Under the pieces are notes generated by a model. The model was not told where the DNA came from and ran no database searches. It worked only from the letters and a program-made list of their open reading frames with translations. This document shows, piece after piece, positions 19,305 through 28,368 of a DNA stretch of 64,000 nt. Every line of letters begins with the position of its first letter. Positions within the stretch are counted from its first letter, which is position 1. Source of the DNA: Thermodesulforhabdus norvegica (GTDB lineage: Bacteria; Desulfobacterota; Syntrophobacteria; Syntrophobacterales; Thermodesulforhabdaceae); the NCBI RefSeq assembly GCF_900114975.1, contig NZ_FOUU01000001.1:310001-374000 (forward strand), given 5' to 3'. Made by a program: the position numbers and the translations under genes.

Positions 19305-20396
19305 TTAAGTCAAATAGATCTTACCTATCTTCTGTGCCAGCCTGATAACCTCATCGATCAGCTTTTTATCCTCGATGGTCTTCCAGATTACCTTACCGGG
19401 CGGCCCGGGAATGACAAAAACCAGTGAATTCCCTACCTTTTTTTTGTCCGCCTGGAAAACGCTCATCATCTTGTCGGGGGAATATTCAGAAGGAAGGCCT
19501 GTGGGTAAACCGTAAGCAGACAGGAGATCTTTGAGCATGTTAAGATGTTCTCGGTCCAGGTATCCCAGCTGTCTTCCCAGAATCCCCGCGCAGATTAAAC
19601 CCATAGCCACAGCATGCCCGTGATTTATCGTATAGTTACTGATGCGTTCAACGGCATGTCCAAAGGTATGACCCAGATTGAGCACCTTTCTGACACCGCC
19701 TTCTTTCTCGTCTTCCATAACAATCCCGGCCTTTATCTCAACACATCTGAAAACCACGTGGGCCATCACATCGGCCCTTCGCCTTAGAATATCATCGCTG
19801 TTATCGAGCAAAAAACGAACCAAATCGGCATCACCGATCCATGCCGTTTTTATTACCTCCGCCATGCCTTCGCGGAAGTTCTCTTCACTCAGAGTTTGCA
19901 GAAAATCGGGGTCTATACCGACCCACAGAGGTTGGTGAAAGGTTCCCAGAAGGTTTTTGCCTTCGGGAAGGTCAACACCCGTCTTCCCACCAACACTACT
20001 GTCCACCTGAGCAACAAGGGTTGTCGGAATTTGGACAACCGGGATACCGCGCATGTATATTGACGCCAAAAATCCCACCACATCGCCGGTAACCCCACCT
20101 CCCACGGCCACGAGCAGAGAATGTCTGTCAGCACCCCGCCTTACGAGCTCCCTTGCAAGCTCTTCCACGGCAGAAAGCTTTTTATTCTGCTCCGAAGCGT
20201 CCCATACTATGCTTTCCGTAGCGGTCAAACACCTGTGGCCCCACAGGCCATGGACAAATCGATCCCAGACACAAAAAACCCGGCGTCCCCGGGAAAGGTC
20301 TTTTATAATTCGATCAAGCCGCCTATGCAGCCCACTCTCACACATTACCTCGTACGATCGACTTTCCCCGCCGGAAAGCACAACATTAAGTTTCAT
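19305..20396 (-). CDS. aroB: 3-dehydroquinate synthase
   Basis: Second step of the shikimate pathway: DAHP to 3-dehydroquinate, NAD- and metal-dependent. From ATG 20396 (GAGGG six bases upstream) it has 363 residues, normal for AroB. Motifs: AVGGGVTGDVVGFLASIYMRG (NAD binding), PTTLVAQVDSSVGGKTGVD, EVIKTAWIGD, and the metal-binding LNLGHTFGHAVE with a further histidine in INHGHAVAMG. A longer frame to 20465 would overlap the Cys-rich gene almost entirely and lacks family support. Confidence 0.96.
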   Translation of the reverse strand: MKLNVVLSGGESRSYEVMCESGLHRRLDRIIKDLSRGRRVFCVWDRFVHGLWGHRCLTATESIVWDASEQNKKLSAVEELARELVRRGADRHSLLVAVGGGVTGDVVGFLASIYMRGIPVVQIPTTLVAQVDSSVGGKTGVDLPEGKNLLGTFHQPLWVGIDPDFLQTLSEENFREGMAEVIKTAWIGDADLVRFLLDNSDDILRRRADVMAHVVFRCVEIKAGIVMEDEKEGGVRKVLNLGHTFGHAVERISNYTINHGHAVAMGLICAGILGRQLGYLDREHLNMLKDLLSAYGLPTGLPSEYSPDKMMSVFQADKKKVGNSLVFVIPGPPGKVIWKTIEDKKLIDEVIRLAQKIGKIYLT

Positions 20397-20568
20397 TATT
20401 TCCCTCGCAACGGCATTTTTCGGAAGATTCTGCAATTTCAAGAGCAGAACATCCACTGCAGTCATCGGGAGAGCATGAACACTGCCCTTTTAACCCTCTG
20501 GCTATATGCCTGCAGGCAACAATAAGCGCAAAAAGCACGGTAAAAACTACAACGATCCATTGAAACAT
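20386..20568 (-). CDS. Small cysteine-rich membrane protein (FeoB-associated-like)
   Basis: 60 residues: one N-terminal membrane helix (about 3-19), a basic RHIARGLKG linker, then a cysteine-rich tail with Cys at 30, 32, 37, 40, 52 and 54. The layout is like FeoB-associated Cys-rich membrane proteins, but no feoA or feoB is nearby. GGAG lies upstream of the ATG at 20568, and the stop overlaps the aroB start by 11 bases, so the two are probably co-translated. Its function is unknown; metal or redox chemistry at the membrane is a guess. Confidence 0.72.
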   Translation of the reverse strand: MFQWIVVVFTVLFALIVACRHIARGLKGQCSCSPDDCSGCSALEIAESSEKCRCEGNNET

Positions 20569-20603
20569 TTACCTAACTCCCTCATATATAATCGGCAGGC
20601 CCA

Positions 20604-21482
20604 TCAGTTTTCCCAAATCAATGGATACAGATTCCGGTGAGTGGTATCCATTCGGGTTAAACCGAGTTCACGGGCCTTTGATATAACCAGCTCATACTCC
20701 TGCCTTCTTAAAGTCCTTGAAAGCTCAGGTATATTGGGGGCCAGATGGAAGGGTCTGTAATGACCCATTACGTTGATGTAGGTTTGCACGGAAAGGTTTT
20801 CGGCTATCCACTCGAGCACTTTCAGGCTTTCCTCCACATAACCGGGCAAAACGAGATGCCTTACTATCAGCCCCCTTTTTGCAACCCCCCTCCCGTTCAT
20901 TTCAAGATCCCCGACCTGCCTGTACATCTCCATAACGGCGACCTTTACAATATCGGGATAATCAGGCGCATGGCTCAATTTTTTTGCCAGTTCCCCATTA
21001 AGATATTTTATGTCCGTCAGGTAAATATCCACAATCCCTTCAAGGCTTTTCAGGGCTTCAACGCTTTCATATCCTCCCGTGTTGTACACCACCGGAGGTA
21101 TTTTTTCCGTTTTTCGAAGCTCTTCCACGGCCCAGCGAATATGAGGGATATAGGCGGTAGGGGTTATAAAGTTAAGGTTTTCGCAGCCCCGTTCCACCAG
21201 GCTTTTGAGAATTCCAAGGAAATCCGGATCGGTTAAATCTTCGCCTCGACCGAACCAGCTCATTTCATAGGTCTGACAATACATACAGCGCATAACGCAG
21301 TGTGAAAAAAACACGGCTCCGGAACCCGTCTCTCCCACGAGGCAAGCTTCTTCACCAAAATGAAGGAAAGCCCCCGCAATCCTCACATCAGCTCCGGCAC
21401 CGCATCTCCCTTTTTTCCCTTCTCTTCTGTTAACCTCGCACATCCAGGGACATAGCCTGCAACGAGTATATTCTTCAAACAT
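20604..21482 (-). CDS. Radical SAM protein, PflA-like (COG1313 type)
   Basis: 292 residues. An N-terminal cysteine set CRLCPWMCEVNR with a later GRCGAG precedes the radical-SAM CxxxCxxC motif in SHCVMRCMYCQTYEMS (about residues 61-76). Then come FITPTAYIPHI and DIYLTDIKYL, the glycine/aspartate region shared with pyruvate formate-lyase activases of this uncharacterised branch, and MGHYRPFH near the C-terminus. The substrate is unknown. It lies six bases from the upstream M20 peptidase and 36 bases before the small Cys-rich gene, in a minus-strand run with aroB. Confidence 0.85.
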   Translation of the reverse strand: MFEEYTRCRLCPWMCEVNRREGKKGRCGAGADVRIAGAFLHFGEEACLVGETGSGAVFFSHCVMRCMYCQTYEMSWFGRGEDLTDPDFLGILKSLVERGCENLNFITPTAYIPHIRWAVEELRKTEKIPPVVYNTGGYESVEALKSLEGIVDIYLTDIKYLNGELAKKLSHAPDYPDIVKVAVMEMYRQVGDLEMNGRGVAKRGLIVRHLVLPGYVEESLKVLEWIAENLSVQTYINVMGHYRPFHLAPNIPELSRTLRRQEYELVISKARELGLTRMDTTHRNLYPLIWEN

Positions 21483-21487
21483 CTCGG

Positions 21488-22867
21488 TTATCTTTCGGCC
21501 ATGAGGAAGAACAGAGCCACGGCGGTTTTTATTCCCTTGAAAAAATCATCGAGATTGAACCTTTCATTGGGCCCGTGTATGCCGTCATCGGGTCTTCCAA
21601 ACCCCAACAGCAGTATGGGTTTCGACCCCATCAGTTCCGAAAAAAGGCTGACCACAGGGATCGAACCACCCTCACGCATAAAAACCGGGGGCCTGCCAAA
21701 AGCAATTTCCAAGGCCCTTGCGGCAATCTGAACCTCTCTGCTCTTCGTATTCACCAAAACGGGGTCGGTTCCTTCCATCGGGGTTACCTTCACACGGACT
21801 CCGGGAGGGGTAACCTTCCTTATGTATTGCCCGGTAAGGTCGGTTATTTTTTTGTATCGCTGATTCGGAACAAGGCGCATGCTTATTTTGGCTCCGGCCC
21901 TGGACGGAATTACCGTTTTTGCTCCAGGGCCTGAATACCCTCCCCAGATGCCGTTCACGTCCAGAGTGGGTCTCAGAAGCCTGCGCTCAAGGGGATGAAA
22001 CTCTTTTTCACCACCAAATACACTTATACCCAGATATTCCTTTAACTGCTCCTCATCAAAGGGCAGAGAACGGATCATAGCCCTTTCGGTCTCATCAGGA
22101 ACCAGCACATCGTCGTAAAACCCTTCTATCATTACACGGTCGTTCTCGTCTTTGAGGTGAGAGAGAATGTCCACCAGGGCCTGGAGAGGATTAACGACGA
22201 TTCCTCCGTAAACCCCCGAGTGAAGATCTCTTTTTGGCCCCTCAACGTCAATCTGTAGATAGGCAAGGCCTCTAAGGCCATAGGTAATCGCAGGGACGCC
22301 CGGCGCTGCCTGACTGCCGTCGGAGATGACCACGGCATCCGATTCCAGGAGTTCATGACGATGGAGCAAAAATTTCCTCAAGTTCGGGCTTCCGATTTCC
22401 TCCTCGCCTTCAAAAAGAAATCGCAGATTCACGGGAACCTGCAGACCTGCGCGATTTATAGCATCGAGGGCGGCAACATAACAAAAGAGCTGACCCTTAT
22501 CATCACTTGCCCCCCGGGCATAAACATACCCGTCCTTTATCACAGGATCGAAGGGATCACTCTGCCATTCTTCCAAGGGATCAGGAGGTTGAACATCGTA
22601 ATGGCCGTAAATAAGAAGCGTTGGCCCCTTATCTTTAGCCTGAAAGCTTCCACATACGACGGGATGCCCTTCGGTCTCAAGAACCTCACAACCGGCTCCT
22701 CGCGCCTTCAGTGCCTTACACAGCCTTTCTGCTGCGTTTTCAATGTACTTTCGACAGGTCGGATTAGCGCTGACACTCGGCAGTCTAAGCAATTCAAGGA
22801 GTTCGTGCAGATAGCCATCGCGTTGTTCATCAATTACTTTGAAGACTTCATCAATCTTCTCGGCCAT
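21488..22867 (-). CDS. M20-family metallopeptidase (dipeptidase type)
   Basis: Zinc-dependent exopeptidase family of CPG2/DapE/carnosinase, 459 residues. Metal ligands appear in IYGHYDVQPPDP, ARGASDDKGQ, FLFEGEEEIGS and near the end GFGRPDDGIHGPNERF; the lid (dimerisation) domain sits between about residues 195 and 350 with the DLHSGVYGG segment. YSGPGAKTVIP is typical for the broad dipeptidase branch acting on di- or tripeptides. It has neither signal peptide nor membrane segment, so it acts in the cytoplasm. Confidence 0.9.
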   Translation of the reverse strand: MAEKIDEVFKVIDEQRDGYLHELLELLRLPSVSANPTCRKYIENAAERLCKALKARGAGCEVLETEGHPVVCGSFQAKDKGPTLLIYGHYDVQPPDPLEEWQSDPFDPVIKDGYVYARGASDDKGQLFCYVAALDAINRAGLQVPVNLRFLFEGEEEIGSPNLRKFLLHRHELLESDAVVISDGSQAAPGVPAITYGLRGLAYLQIDVEGPKRDLHSGVYGGIVVNPLQALVDILSHLKDENDRVMIEGFYDDVLVPDETERAMIRSLPFDEEQLKEYLGISVFGGEKEFHPLERRLLRPTLDVNGIWGGYSGPGAKTVIPSRAGAKISMRLVPNQRYKKITDLTGQYIRKVTPPGVRVKVTPMEGTDPVLVNTKSREVQIAARALEIAFGRPPVFMREGGSIPVVSLFSELMGSKPILLLGFGRPDDGIHGPNERFNLDDFFKGIKTAVALFFLMAER

Positions 22868-22894
22868 GGGAGTAATGTCTCCTTTCGGATATAC

Positions 22895-23842
22895 CTATTC
22901 TCTTTGCATGGTGCACTTTTCGCACAAAAGTCCCTGCACCCTGCCATCAAGAAGTCTTCTCCTGATTTCTCTGTACCTATCTCCATTCCACGCTTCTTCG
23001 AGGCTCTGCGTCTTCAGATCTCCAAGAATTGTTGTCTGCTCCCAGTCGTTACAACAAAGAAGCAATTCCCCTCTGACGTTCACATAGGCCTGCTCCATAG
23101 GGCGCACACACCACGAAAAAGGCTCCAGAGGTCTGGCACTTACCCCGAGATCGGCAATCTGAGGATTGGCGCGATTGCTCATTGGTCTTATACTTACACG
23201 AACCCCTCTTCTTTTCCAGTATTCTCTGATCTTTTCAACATCGGGTTCGATAAGCTTTGTTCGTATCATTGTAACTCTCAATTCCGGTTTTTTCTTCCTT
23301 AGCTTTGCCTTAAGTTCCAGAAACCGATCGATATTGTCCAGAACTTTTTCCAGTTTCAAACCAACCATGGTTTTCTCGTATTTTTCTTTTACAATCCCAT
23401 GGACACTACAGGTAAGAACATCCAGTCCAGAATCCAGAAGATCTCTTGCCACTTCTTCAGTTAAAAGGCTGGCGTTTGTATTTATTTTCGTGTATGTGGG
23501 AAACCTCTTCTTTGAAGAAATATAACGAATCCTTTCGCCAATCTCCGGATCAAGAAGAGGCTCGTTCATCAGATAAGGGCTGATTCTCCACATGCGATGG
23601 CGAACGCACTCGTCGATAATCGTTCTGTAAAGATCCCAGTCCATTCGCCCTTTAGGCAAAGGTCTTTTGGTCTTACCGTGAGGGCAGAAAATGCAGAAAG
23701 CATTACAGCCCGCAACGGTTTGAATTTGTATTACCCTGGGGAAGCTCCAGGCAGGTAATTCCTTTTTAGAGATAAAACGCCAGACTTTGTCCATAAATCC
23801 AGCATTATCTTCCGGAATGTAATACCTGAAAGGATGGCCCAT
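22895..23842 (-). CDS. Radical SAM protein with SPASM-like C-terminus
   Basis: 315 residues. The radical-SAM cluster motif is CNAFCIFCPHG (about 49-59). The C-terminal part has further cysteines in SWCVRPMEQAYVNVRGELLLCCNDWEQ and GLLCEKCTMQRE, the spacing of a SPASM or twitch domain that binds auxiliary Fe-S clusters. The NVRGELLLCCNDW pattern is frequent in SPASM proteins that modify peptides or sugars, but no precursor peptide gene is seen nearby. First gene of the minus-strand run that continues with the M20 peptidase. Confidence 0.85.
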   Translation of the reverse strand: MGHPFRYYIPEDNAGFMDKVWRFISKKELPAWSFPRVIQIQTVAGCNAFCIFCPHGKTKRPLPKGRMDWDLYRTIIDECVRHRMWRISPYLMNEPLLDPEIGERIRYISSKKRFPTYTKINTNASLLTEEVARDLLDSGLDVLTCSVHGIVKEKYEKTMVGLKLEKVLDNIDRFLELKAKLRKKKPELRVTMIRTKLIEPDVEKIREYWKRRGVRVSIRPMSNRANPQIADLGVSARPLEPFSWCVRPMEQAYVNVRGELLLCCNDWEQTTILGDLKTQSLEEAWNGDRYREIRRRLLDGRVQGLLCEKCTMQRE

Positions 23843-23924
23843 GGTATTCCTCCTGTCGTTTTGAGCTTTGATTTTTCATTATATTATATCTTAATTTTTA
23901 CAAAAAACAGGCCGGCTGCTTTAC

Positions 23925-23953
23925 TTGACACAGGACGGTTGAATTTCTAGAGT
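23925..23953 (+). promoter_or_regulatory. Promoter of the EF-G gene
   Basis: -35 TTGACA (23925-23930), exactly 17 bases, -10 TAGAGT (23948-23953). It predicts a transcript starting near 23960 and a leader of about 75 bases before the ATG at 24035. Confidence 0.75.
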
Positions 23954-23985
23954 AACCTGCGCAATAAATATTGCCTGTGTTGCGG

Positions 23986-24022
23986 CGATTTAAGCTCCCT
24001 GAGGGCTTGAATCGTTATTTTT
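23986..24022 (+). promoter_or_regulatory. Terminator-like hairpin in the EF-G leader (candidate attenuator)
   Basis: Stem of about 13 pairs: CGATTTAAGC then CCCT against AGGG then CTTGAATCG, with one bulged T, one G-U pair and a tight TGA turn, followed by TTATTTTT. It has the shape of an intrinsic terminator but lies between the promoter and the ribosome-binding site. No plus-strand gene ends upstream, so termination of a preceding gene cannot explain it. A smaller hairpin GCAATA/TATTGC (23961-23974) sits at the expected RNA 5' end. Confidence 0.6.
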
Positions 24023-24034
24023 GTGAGGTTGATC

Positions 24035-26083
24035 ATGTCGGACATAAAAAGAATCAGAAAGATCAGGAACATCGGAATAATAGCCCACATAGATGCGGGC
24101 AAAACAACCGTAAGCGAGCGGATTTTATATTACACCGGCCGATCTCATAAGATGGGTGAGGTCCACGACGGAACGACGGTCATGGACTGGATGGATCAGG
24201 AGCAGGAAAGAGGCATCACAATAACCTCGGCCGTCACGACCTGTTTCTGGCGTAATCACGAGATACACCTTGTGGATACTCCCGGTCATGTGGATTTCAC
24301 CGTAGAAGTTGAAAGGTCCTTAAGGGTCCTGGACGGAGCTGTGGCCGTGTTATGTGCCGTCGGAGGAGTTGAGCCTCAATCTGAGACCGTATGGCATCAG
24401 GCAGACAAGTATCGGGTACCGAAGATAGCCTTCGTTAACAAAATGGATCGAATTGGCGCCGATTTTCCCGGCGTTATAAGGCAAATGGAAGAGAAACTAA
24501 AGGCGGTGCCTTTACCGCTTCAGATGCCTGTTGGAGCCGAACAGGACTTCAGAGGAGTCGTTGATCTTCTGAGAATGCGTCAGGTTGTATGGCTGGAAGA
24601 AACCCTTGGTGCGGCCTATGAGTATGTGGACATAGAACCCGAACTCAGGAGTGCTGCAGAAGAGGCCCGGGACGCTCTTGTTGCAAAGGTTGCCGAATTC
24701 GATGACACGCTACTGGAAAAGTACCTCGAAGGAGAGTTTATCACCGCCGAGGAACTCATTCCCGTTATTCGTAAGGCTACCCTTGAGCTAAAGCTGGTGC
24801 CCGTCCTATGTGGGTCGGCCCTGAAGAATAAGGGTATTCAACCTCTCCTCGATGCAATCGTTGATTTTCTGCCCTCCCCTCTGGATATCCCTCCTGTGGT
24901 GGGCGTAAACCCGGAAACGGGAGCAAAAGAAGAGCGCCATGCCAGCAGTAAGGAGCCTCTTGCTGCGTTAGCCTTCAAGATATTCATGGACGAAGGGCGC
25001 AAGCTCACCTATGTGAGAATATATTCCGGCACCATGAGCGTGGGTATGGATGTTTACAACGCGTCGAAAAAGACACGGGAAAAATTATCCCGCATCTTTT
25101 CCATGCACGCAAATAAACGAGAGCGCAAAGACAAGGCCGAGGCGGGAGATATCGTAGCGCTTATGGGTATGAAGAGCGCTACCACAGGGGATACCTTCTG
25201 CGACCCCCGTTTTCCCATCCTTCTGGAACCCATAGACGTTTATGAACCCGTTATATCAATGGCCGTAGAGCCCAGAACCAGGGCAGATCAGGATAAACTA
25301 ATGGACAGCCTGATGAAAATGTCCGAGGAAGATCCTACCTTCCGCTTTCATGAGGACCCCGATACGGGTCAAATAATTATTCGCGGCATGGGAGAACTCC
25401 ATCTCGAAGTGCTCTTAACCCGTCTTGAAAGGGATTATCATGTTGGGGTTAGAGCAGGAAAACCACAGGTAGTTTACAGAGAAACGATTCAGGAGGAGGC
25501 CAGGGCAGATGCAAGCTTCGACAGAGAAATAGGCGGAACAAGGCATTTTGCAAGGGTAAGCGTAATTGTCAGGCCGAGAGAGCGTGGGAAAGGGAACATT
25601 GTTTCAATAGACATTGATCCGGCTAAGGTTACGGAAACATTTCTGCCTGCCTTTGAGCAAGGGGTAGAGGACGCCTTATCTTCCGGAACAATTATGGGGT
25701 ATCCCGTTACCGACGTGGAAGTAAGCGTTGTCGATGCCGATTTTGACGTACAGCATCCCAGCGAACTTGCCTTCAGGGTAGCGACCACCATGGCCGTCAG
25801 GAATGCCTGTGAACTCGGGAAACTGATGCTCCTCGAACCTTACATGACCGTGGAGGTTCTCACCCCTGAAGAATTCCTCGGTGAAGTCATAAGTGATTTA
25901 AATACCCGTAAGGGTCGCATCGAAAGCATCACCGCCAGAAAAGCCGTACACGTCGTCACGGCTCTTGCGCCTCTTTCCAAAATGTTCGGGTATTCAACAG
26001 ATCTGAGGTCGGCCACTCAGGGCAGGGCAACCTTTACCATGCAGTTTTCTCATTACGATACGGCCGTGGATTCGCCAACCTAA
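24035..26083 (+). CDS. fusA: Elongation factor G-type translational GTPase
   Basis: Ribosomal translocase family protein, 682 residues from ATG 24035 (GAGG upstream). GTPase motifs: AHIDAGKTT (P-loop), RGITITSA (switch I), VDTPGHVDF (switch II), NKMDR and CGSALKN. Domains II-V follow: [51 protein letters not shown]. It stands alone, far from any rpsL-rpsG-tuf context, and its switch regions differ mildly from housekeeping EF-G (for example [18 protein letters not shown]). It may therefore be a second EF-G (EF-G2 class). Expression may be controlled by the leader hairpin. Confidence 0.92.
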   Translation: MSDIKRIRKIRNIGIIAHIDAGKTTVSERILYYTGRSHKMGEVHDGTTVMDWMDQEQERGITITSAVTTCFWRNHEIHLVDTPGHVDFTVEVERSLRVLDGAVAVLCAVGGVEPQSETVWHQADKYRVPKIAFVNKMDRIGADFPGVIRQMEEKLKAVPLPLQMPVGAEQDFRGVVDLLRMRQVVWLEETLGAAYEYVDIEPELRSAAEEARDALVAKVAEFDDTLLEKYLEGEFITAEELIPVIRKATLELKLVPVLCGSALKNKGIQPLLDAIVDFLPSPLDIPPVVGVNPETGAKEERHASSKEPLAALAFKIFMDEGRKLTYVRIYSGTMSVGMDVYNASKKTREKLSRIFSMHANKRERKDKAEAGDIVALMGMKSATTGDTFCDPRFPILLEPIDVYEPVISMAVEPRTRADQDKLMDSLMKMSEEDPTFRFHEDPDTGQIIIRGMGELHLEVLLTRLERDYHVGVRAGKPQVVYRETIQEEARADASFDREIGGTRHFARVSVIVRPRERGKGNIVSIDIDPAKVTETFLPAFEQGVEDALSSGTIMGYPVTDVEVSVVDADFDVQHPSELAFRVATTMAVRNACELGKLMLLEPYMTVEVLTPEEFLGEVISDLNTRKGRIESITARKAVHVVTALAPLSKMFGYSTDLRSATQGRATFTMQFSHYDTAVDSPT

Positions 26084-26180
26084 TTTAAGATATCCTTCCC
26101 GGTTTGTTCAAACACTTTCCCGGCGGAGACATAAAGATTAAAATGTAATAAAAACGTGAACCGGCAAGAAGAGGGTAGCT

Positions 26181-26330
26181 TTGAGACTGAAGAAAGTCAT
26201 TATAACCCTGACACCCGAAGAAGTTCAGGAAGTGTTGCGTATAGACATGGATGGAGACCCAGAAGAAGCCTTTTCCTTCCTTCGTACGGTTTTGGCGAAA
26301 AAGGTCAAGGAAGAATTGAAAACCCATTGA
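26181..26330 (+). CDS. Small conserved-looking hypothetical protein, 49 residues
   Basis: TTG start at 26181 with GAGGG about five bases upstream; stop TGA at 26328. The predicted product begins MRLKKVIITLTPEEVQEVL, continues IDMDGDPEEAFSFLRTVLAKKV and ends EELKTH: an acidic, amphipathic, mostly helical mini-protein with no membrane segment. I recall similar short LTPEEVQE proteins in Desulfobacterota, but cannot verify it here. Downstream of EF-G by 97 bases and before a strong hairpin; function unknown. Confidence 0.6.
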   Translation: MRLKKVIITLTPEEVQEVLRIDMDGDPEEAFSFLRTVLAKKVKEELKTH

Positions 26331-26393
26331 GTGCCCGTTTTTGAGGCCGGGTACGGCCCCGGGCAGAAAGATCGATTTGTTAGCCCGAAATGA

Positions 26394-26424
26394 TGGGCAG
26401 GCACGGTAAGCCTGTGCCTGCCCA
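26394..26424. terminator. Strong hairpin between convergent genes
   Basis: Eleven-base arms TGGGCAGGCAC and GTGCCTGCCCA around a short loop that can pair further (GG/CC). It separates the 49-codon gene from the facing flavodoxin gene. No long T-run, so its role is terminator-like or 3'-end protection. Confidence 0.6.
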
Positions 26425-26429
26425 TTGAG

Positions 26430-26912
26430 TTATCCGTGGAGTTTCAAGCAGAGTTCGGCAACACGCCTTCCCAGCTTCCTGGCATTTTCAGCCGTTTTCT
26501 CGTCGGGAGCCCCCACGCAGGCCACGCCGTAATGACCCGTAGCACTCATTGGATCCCCCACAACGATCATTCCGTAAATGAGCATACACTGAATTATGGA
26601 CATCATCGTCGTTTCCTTTCCGCCCGTGGGATCACCTGATGTGGTGAAGGCGGCGCCAACCTTGTTTTCCATCTTTTTTCGAACCCCGACGAAGTCATCA
26701 AAGACTTTCTTGAGTTCTGCAGCCATGCTGCCGAAGTAAACCGGTGAGCCGGCTATAATACCGGCAGCTTCGACAAAATCGTCCTTCGTCACCTCTGAAG
26801 TGTTTTTTAAAACCGCATCAACGCCGTTTACCTGACGAACTCCCTCCGCCACATACTCTGCAAGCTTTTTCGTGTTTCCTCCCCGAGAATAATACAAAAC
26901 AAGAACCTTCAT
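26430..26912 (-). CDS. Flavodoxin / WrbA-like flavoprotein
   Basis: 160 residues with flavodoxin fold: LVLYYSRGGNTKKLAEYV is the FMN phosphate loop, GSPVYFGSMAAELKKVFDDF the flavin-stacking loop typical of NAD(P)H:quinone oxidoreductase (WrbA-like) and flavodoxin_1 families, and AAFTTSGDPTGGKETTM the third loop. The start overlaps the stop of the upstream radical-SAM gene by four bases (ATGA), so it may deliver electrons to that enzyme. Confidence 0.88.
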   Translation of the reverse strand: MKVLVLYYSRGGNTKKLAEYVAEGVRQVNGVDAVLKNTSEVTKDDFVEAAGIIAGSPVYFGSMAAELKKVFDDFVGVRKKMENKVGAAFTTSGDPTGGKETTMMSIIQCMLIYGMIVVGDPMSATGHYGVACVGAPDEKTAENARKLGRRVAELCLKLHG

Positions 26913-28222
26913 CGCTCACCTTCCCTCCTGCATCTAAGTTGATCCCATCTCATTCGATCCTGATGCATCCACTGTCCAAAAAGTTTACCACGGGATATAA
27001 GACTTTCAAGGCGGCGTCTGGCAAAATCCGGAATCGGCGTGGGTTCTGCAAAAGCCCATCGAGATCCCGGAAGAGGCATAAAAGCATGAGCATGAATGCG
27101 AGCCCCTTTTTGAGCAAGCCTTTCTGCCGGATCAAGGCTATGGTTGACATCTTCCAGGGTTTCTCCTGGAAGGCCAAAAATAAAATCGACGGCAGGCTCA
27201 AAGCCCTTTTCAACGAGGAGCTCAACGGCCTTCACGACCTCATCAACACCATGCCCACGCCTCATCGCCCGAAGCATACGCAGGCTTCCGCTCTGGGCTC
27301 CCACAACTATCGTCCTGTTATTGCAGAATTCTTTAAGGATTTCGACCGTCTCCTCGGTCACGAACTCGGGTCGTACTTCCGACGGGAAACTGCCGAAAAA
27401 TATCCTGCCCTGAGAAGGCAGAATTCTCCGAATTGACGCCAGCATCTCGTAGAGGGCGTTGACGTCGGGTCGACGTCCGTCAGAAGAGCCATAGGCCAGA
27501 GCGTTAGGCGATATCATTCTCACATCGGTTCTTCCGTGGGCAACCATGACCCGTACGGCTTCGGAAATTACTTCCCCGGTCCTGTGCCTTATCCGGGTTC
27601 CTTTTATAACCGGAGTTTCACAATAGGCACACCTGAAAGGGCATCCCCGGGTTATTTCAATGGGTCCAAAGCGGTAAGGCTTCCTGGGAAAGGGAAGGGA
27701 ATCTTCCCATGGGTAGTTATCTGCGATCCTTCCTTTTTTTAATTTACCCTGGTCGTAGAAAAAAATCGAGGAAGACAAATTGCAGGAGCCGTTAAAAGCA
27801 AAATCAAGGAATGATACTACGGCACCTTCTCCCTCACCGGCGCATACGAAATCGGCTCCTTCCTTGAGAACCGACTTAACAGAACCCGTGGGGTGAGGCC
27901 CACCGCAAAAGATGATGCAAGGCCCTCTCCAGGGCATGCTCCTTACCCTTTTCCATTCTGCCCTGATGTCCGACCACTCGCAACTCATGAAAGAGTAAAC
28001 CAGAACCACCGGTCCCGTAAGGCCCTCTGCGAGCTCTGAAGCATGTTCGAAAAACTTCTGTTTATTCAAGAACAGAAGGCCGACCCACCCCGAAGAAATG
28101 AGGGGGTGATCTTCTATTGCGGAAGCCAGAGCATTGATGCTGTAACGGTTATATTTCGATAATCGGAAAATGATAGCCCCTTTCCGGGCAGTGCTTCCTT
28201 CAGGAATTGCAAAGCTTAACAT
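26909..28222 (-). CDS. B12-binding-domain/radical SAM protein, MJ_1487-like
   Basis: 437 residues. The N-terminal part (about 1-160) resembles a cobalamin-binding Rossmann domain (IIFCGGPHPTG, DFVCAGEGEGAVVSFLD), then a radical-SAM core with CPFRCAYCETP (about 189-199), GSFPSEVRPEF, VVGAQSGSLRMLRAMRRGH and FIFGLPGE. This architecture matches the TIGR04013 group (MJ_1487 family), whose substrate is unknown to me. The downstream flavodoxin overlaps by four bases and is a natural electron donor candidate. Confidence 0.87.
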   Translation of the reverse strand: MLSFAIPEGSTARKGAIIFRLSKYNRYSINALASAIEDHPLISSGWVGLLFLNKQKFFEHASELAEGLTGPVVLVYSFMSCEWSDIRAEWKRVRSMPWRGPCIIFCGGPHPTGSVKSVLKEGADFVCAGEGEGAVVSFLDFAFNGSCNLSSSIFFYDQGKLKKGRIADNYPWEDSLPFPRKPYRFGPIEITRGCPFRCAYCETPVIKGTRIRHRTGEVISEAVRVMVAHGRTDVRMISPNALAYGSSDGRRPDVNALYEMLASIRRILPSQGRIFFGSFPSEVRPEFVTEETVEILKEFCNNRTIVVGAQSGSLRMLRAMRRGHGVDEVVKAVELLVEKGFEPAVDFIFGLPGETLEDVNHSLDPAERLAQKGARIHAHAFMPLPGSRWAFAEPTPIPDFARRRLESLISRGKLFGQWMHQDRMRWDQLRCRREGER

Positions 28223-28368
28223 TTCACCTTTACCGTCCGATCAAATTTGTTTCATAAAACCATGGCAATTACTATTGTTATGCATCAAGCTATGTCTTTT
28301 CAACACGACCCGGTTTTAGTATATGGCGCTATTTGTTGAGAATATAATTGTGAGAGAGGAAAAAACCG

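Noticed and set aside
22355-23302. 315-codon plus-strand frame across the M20 and radical-SAM genes
   Set aside because: It spans two genes of the opposite strand whose metal and cluster motifs are intact.
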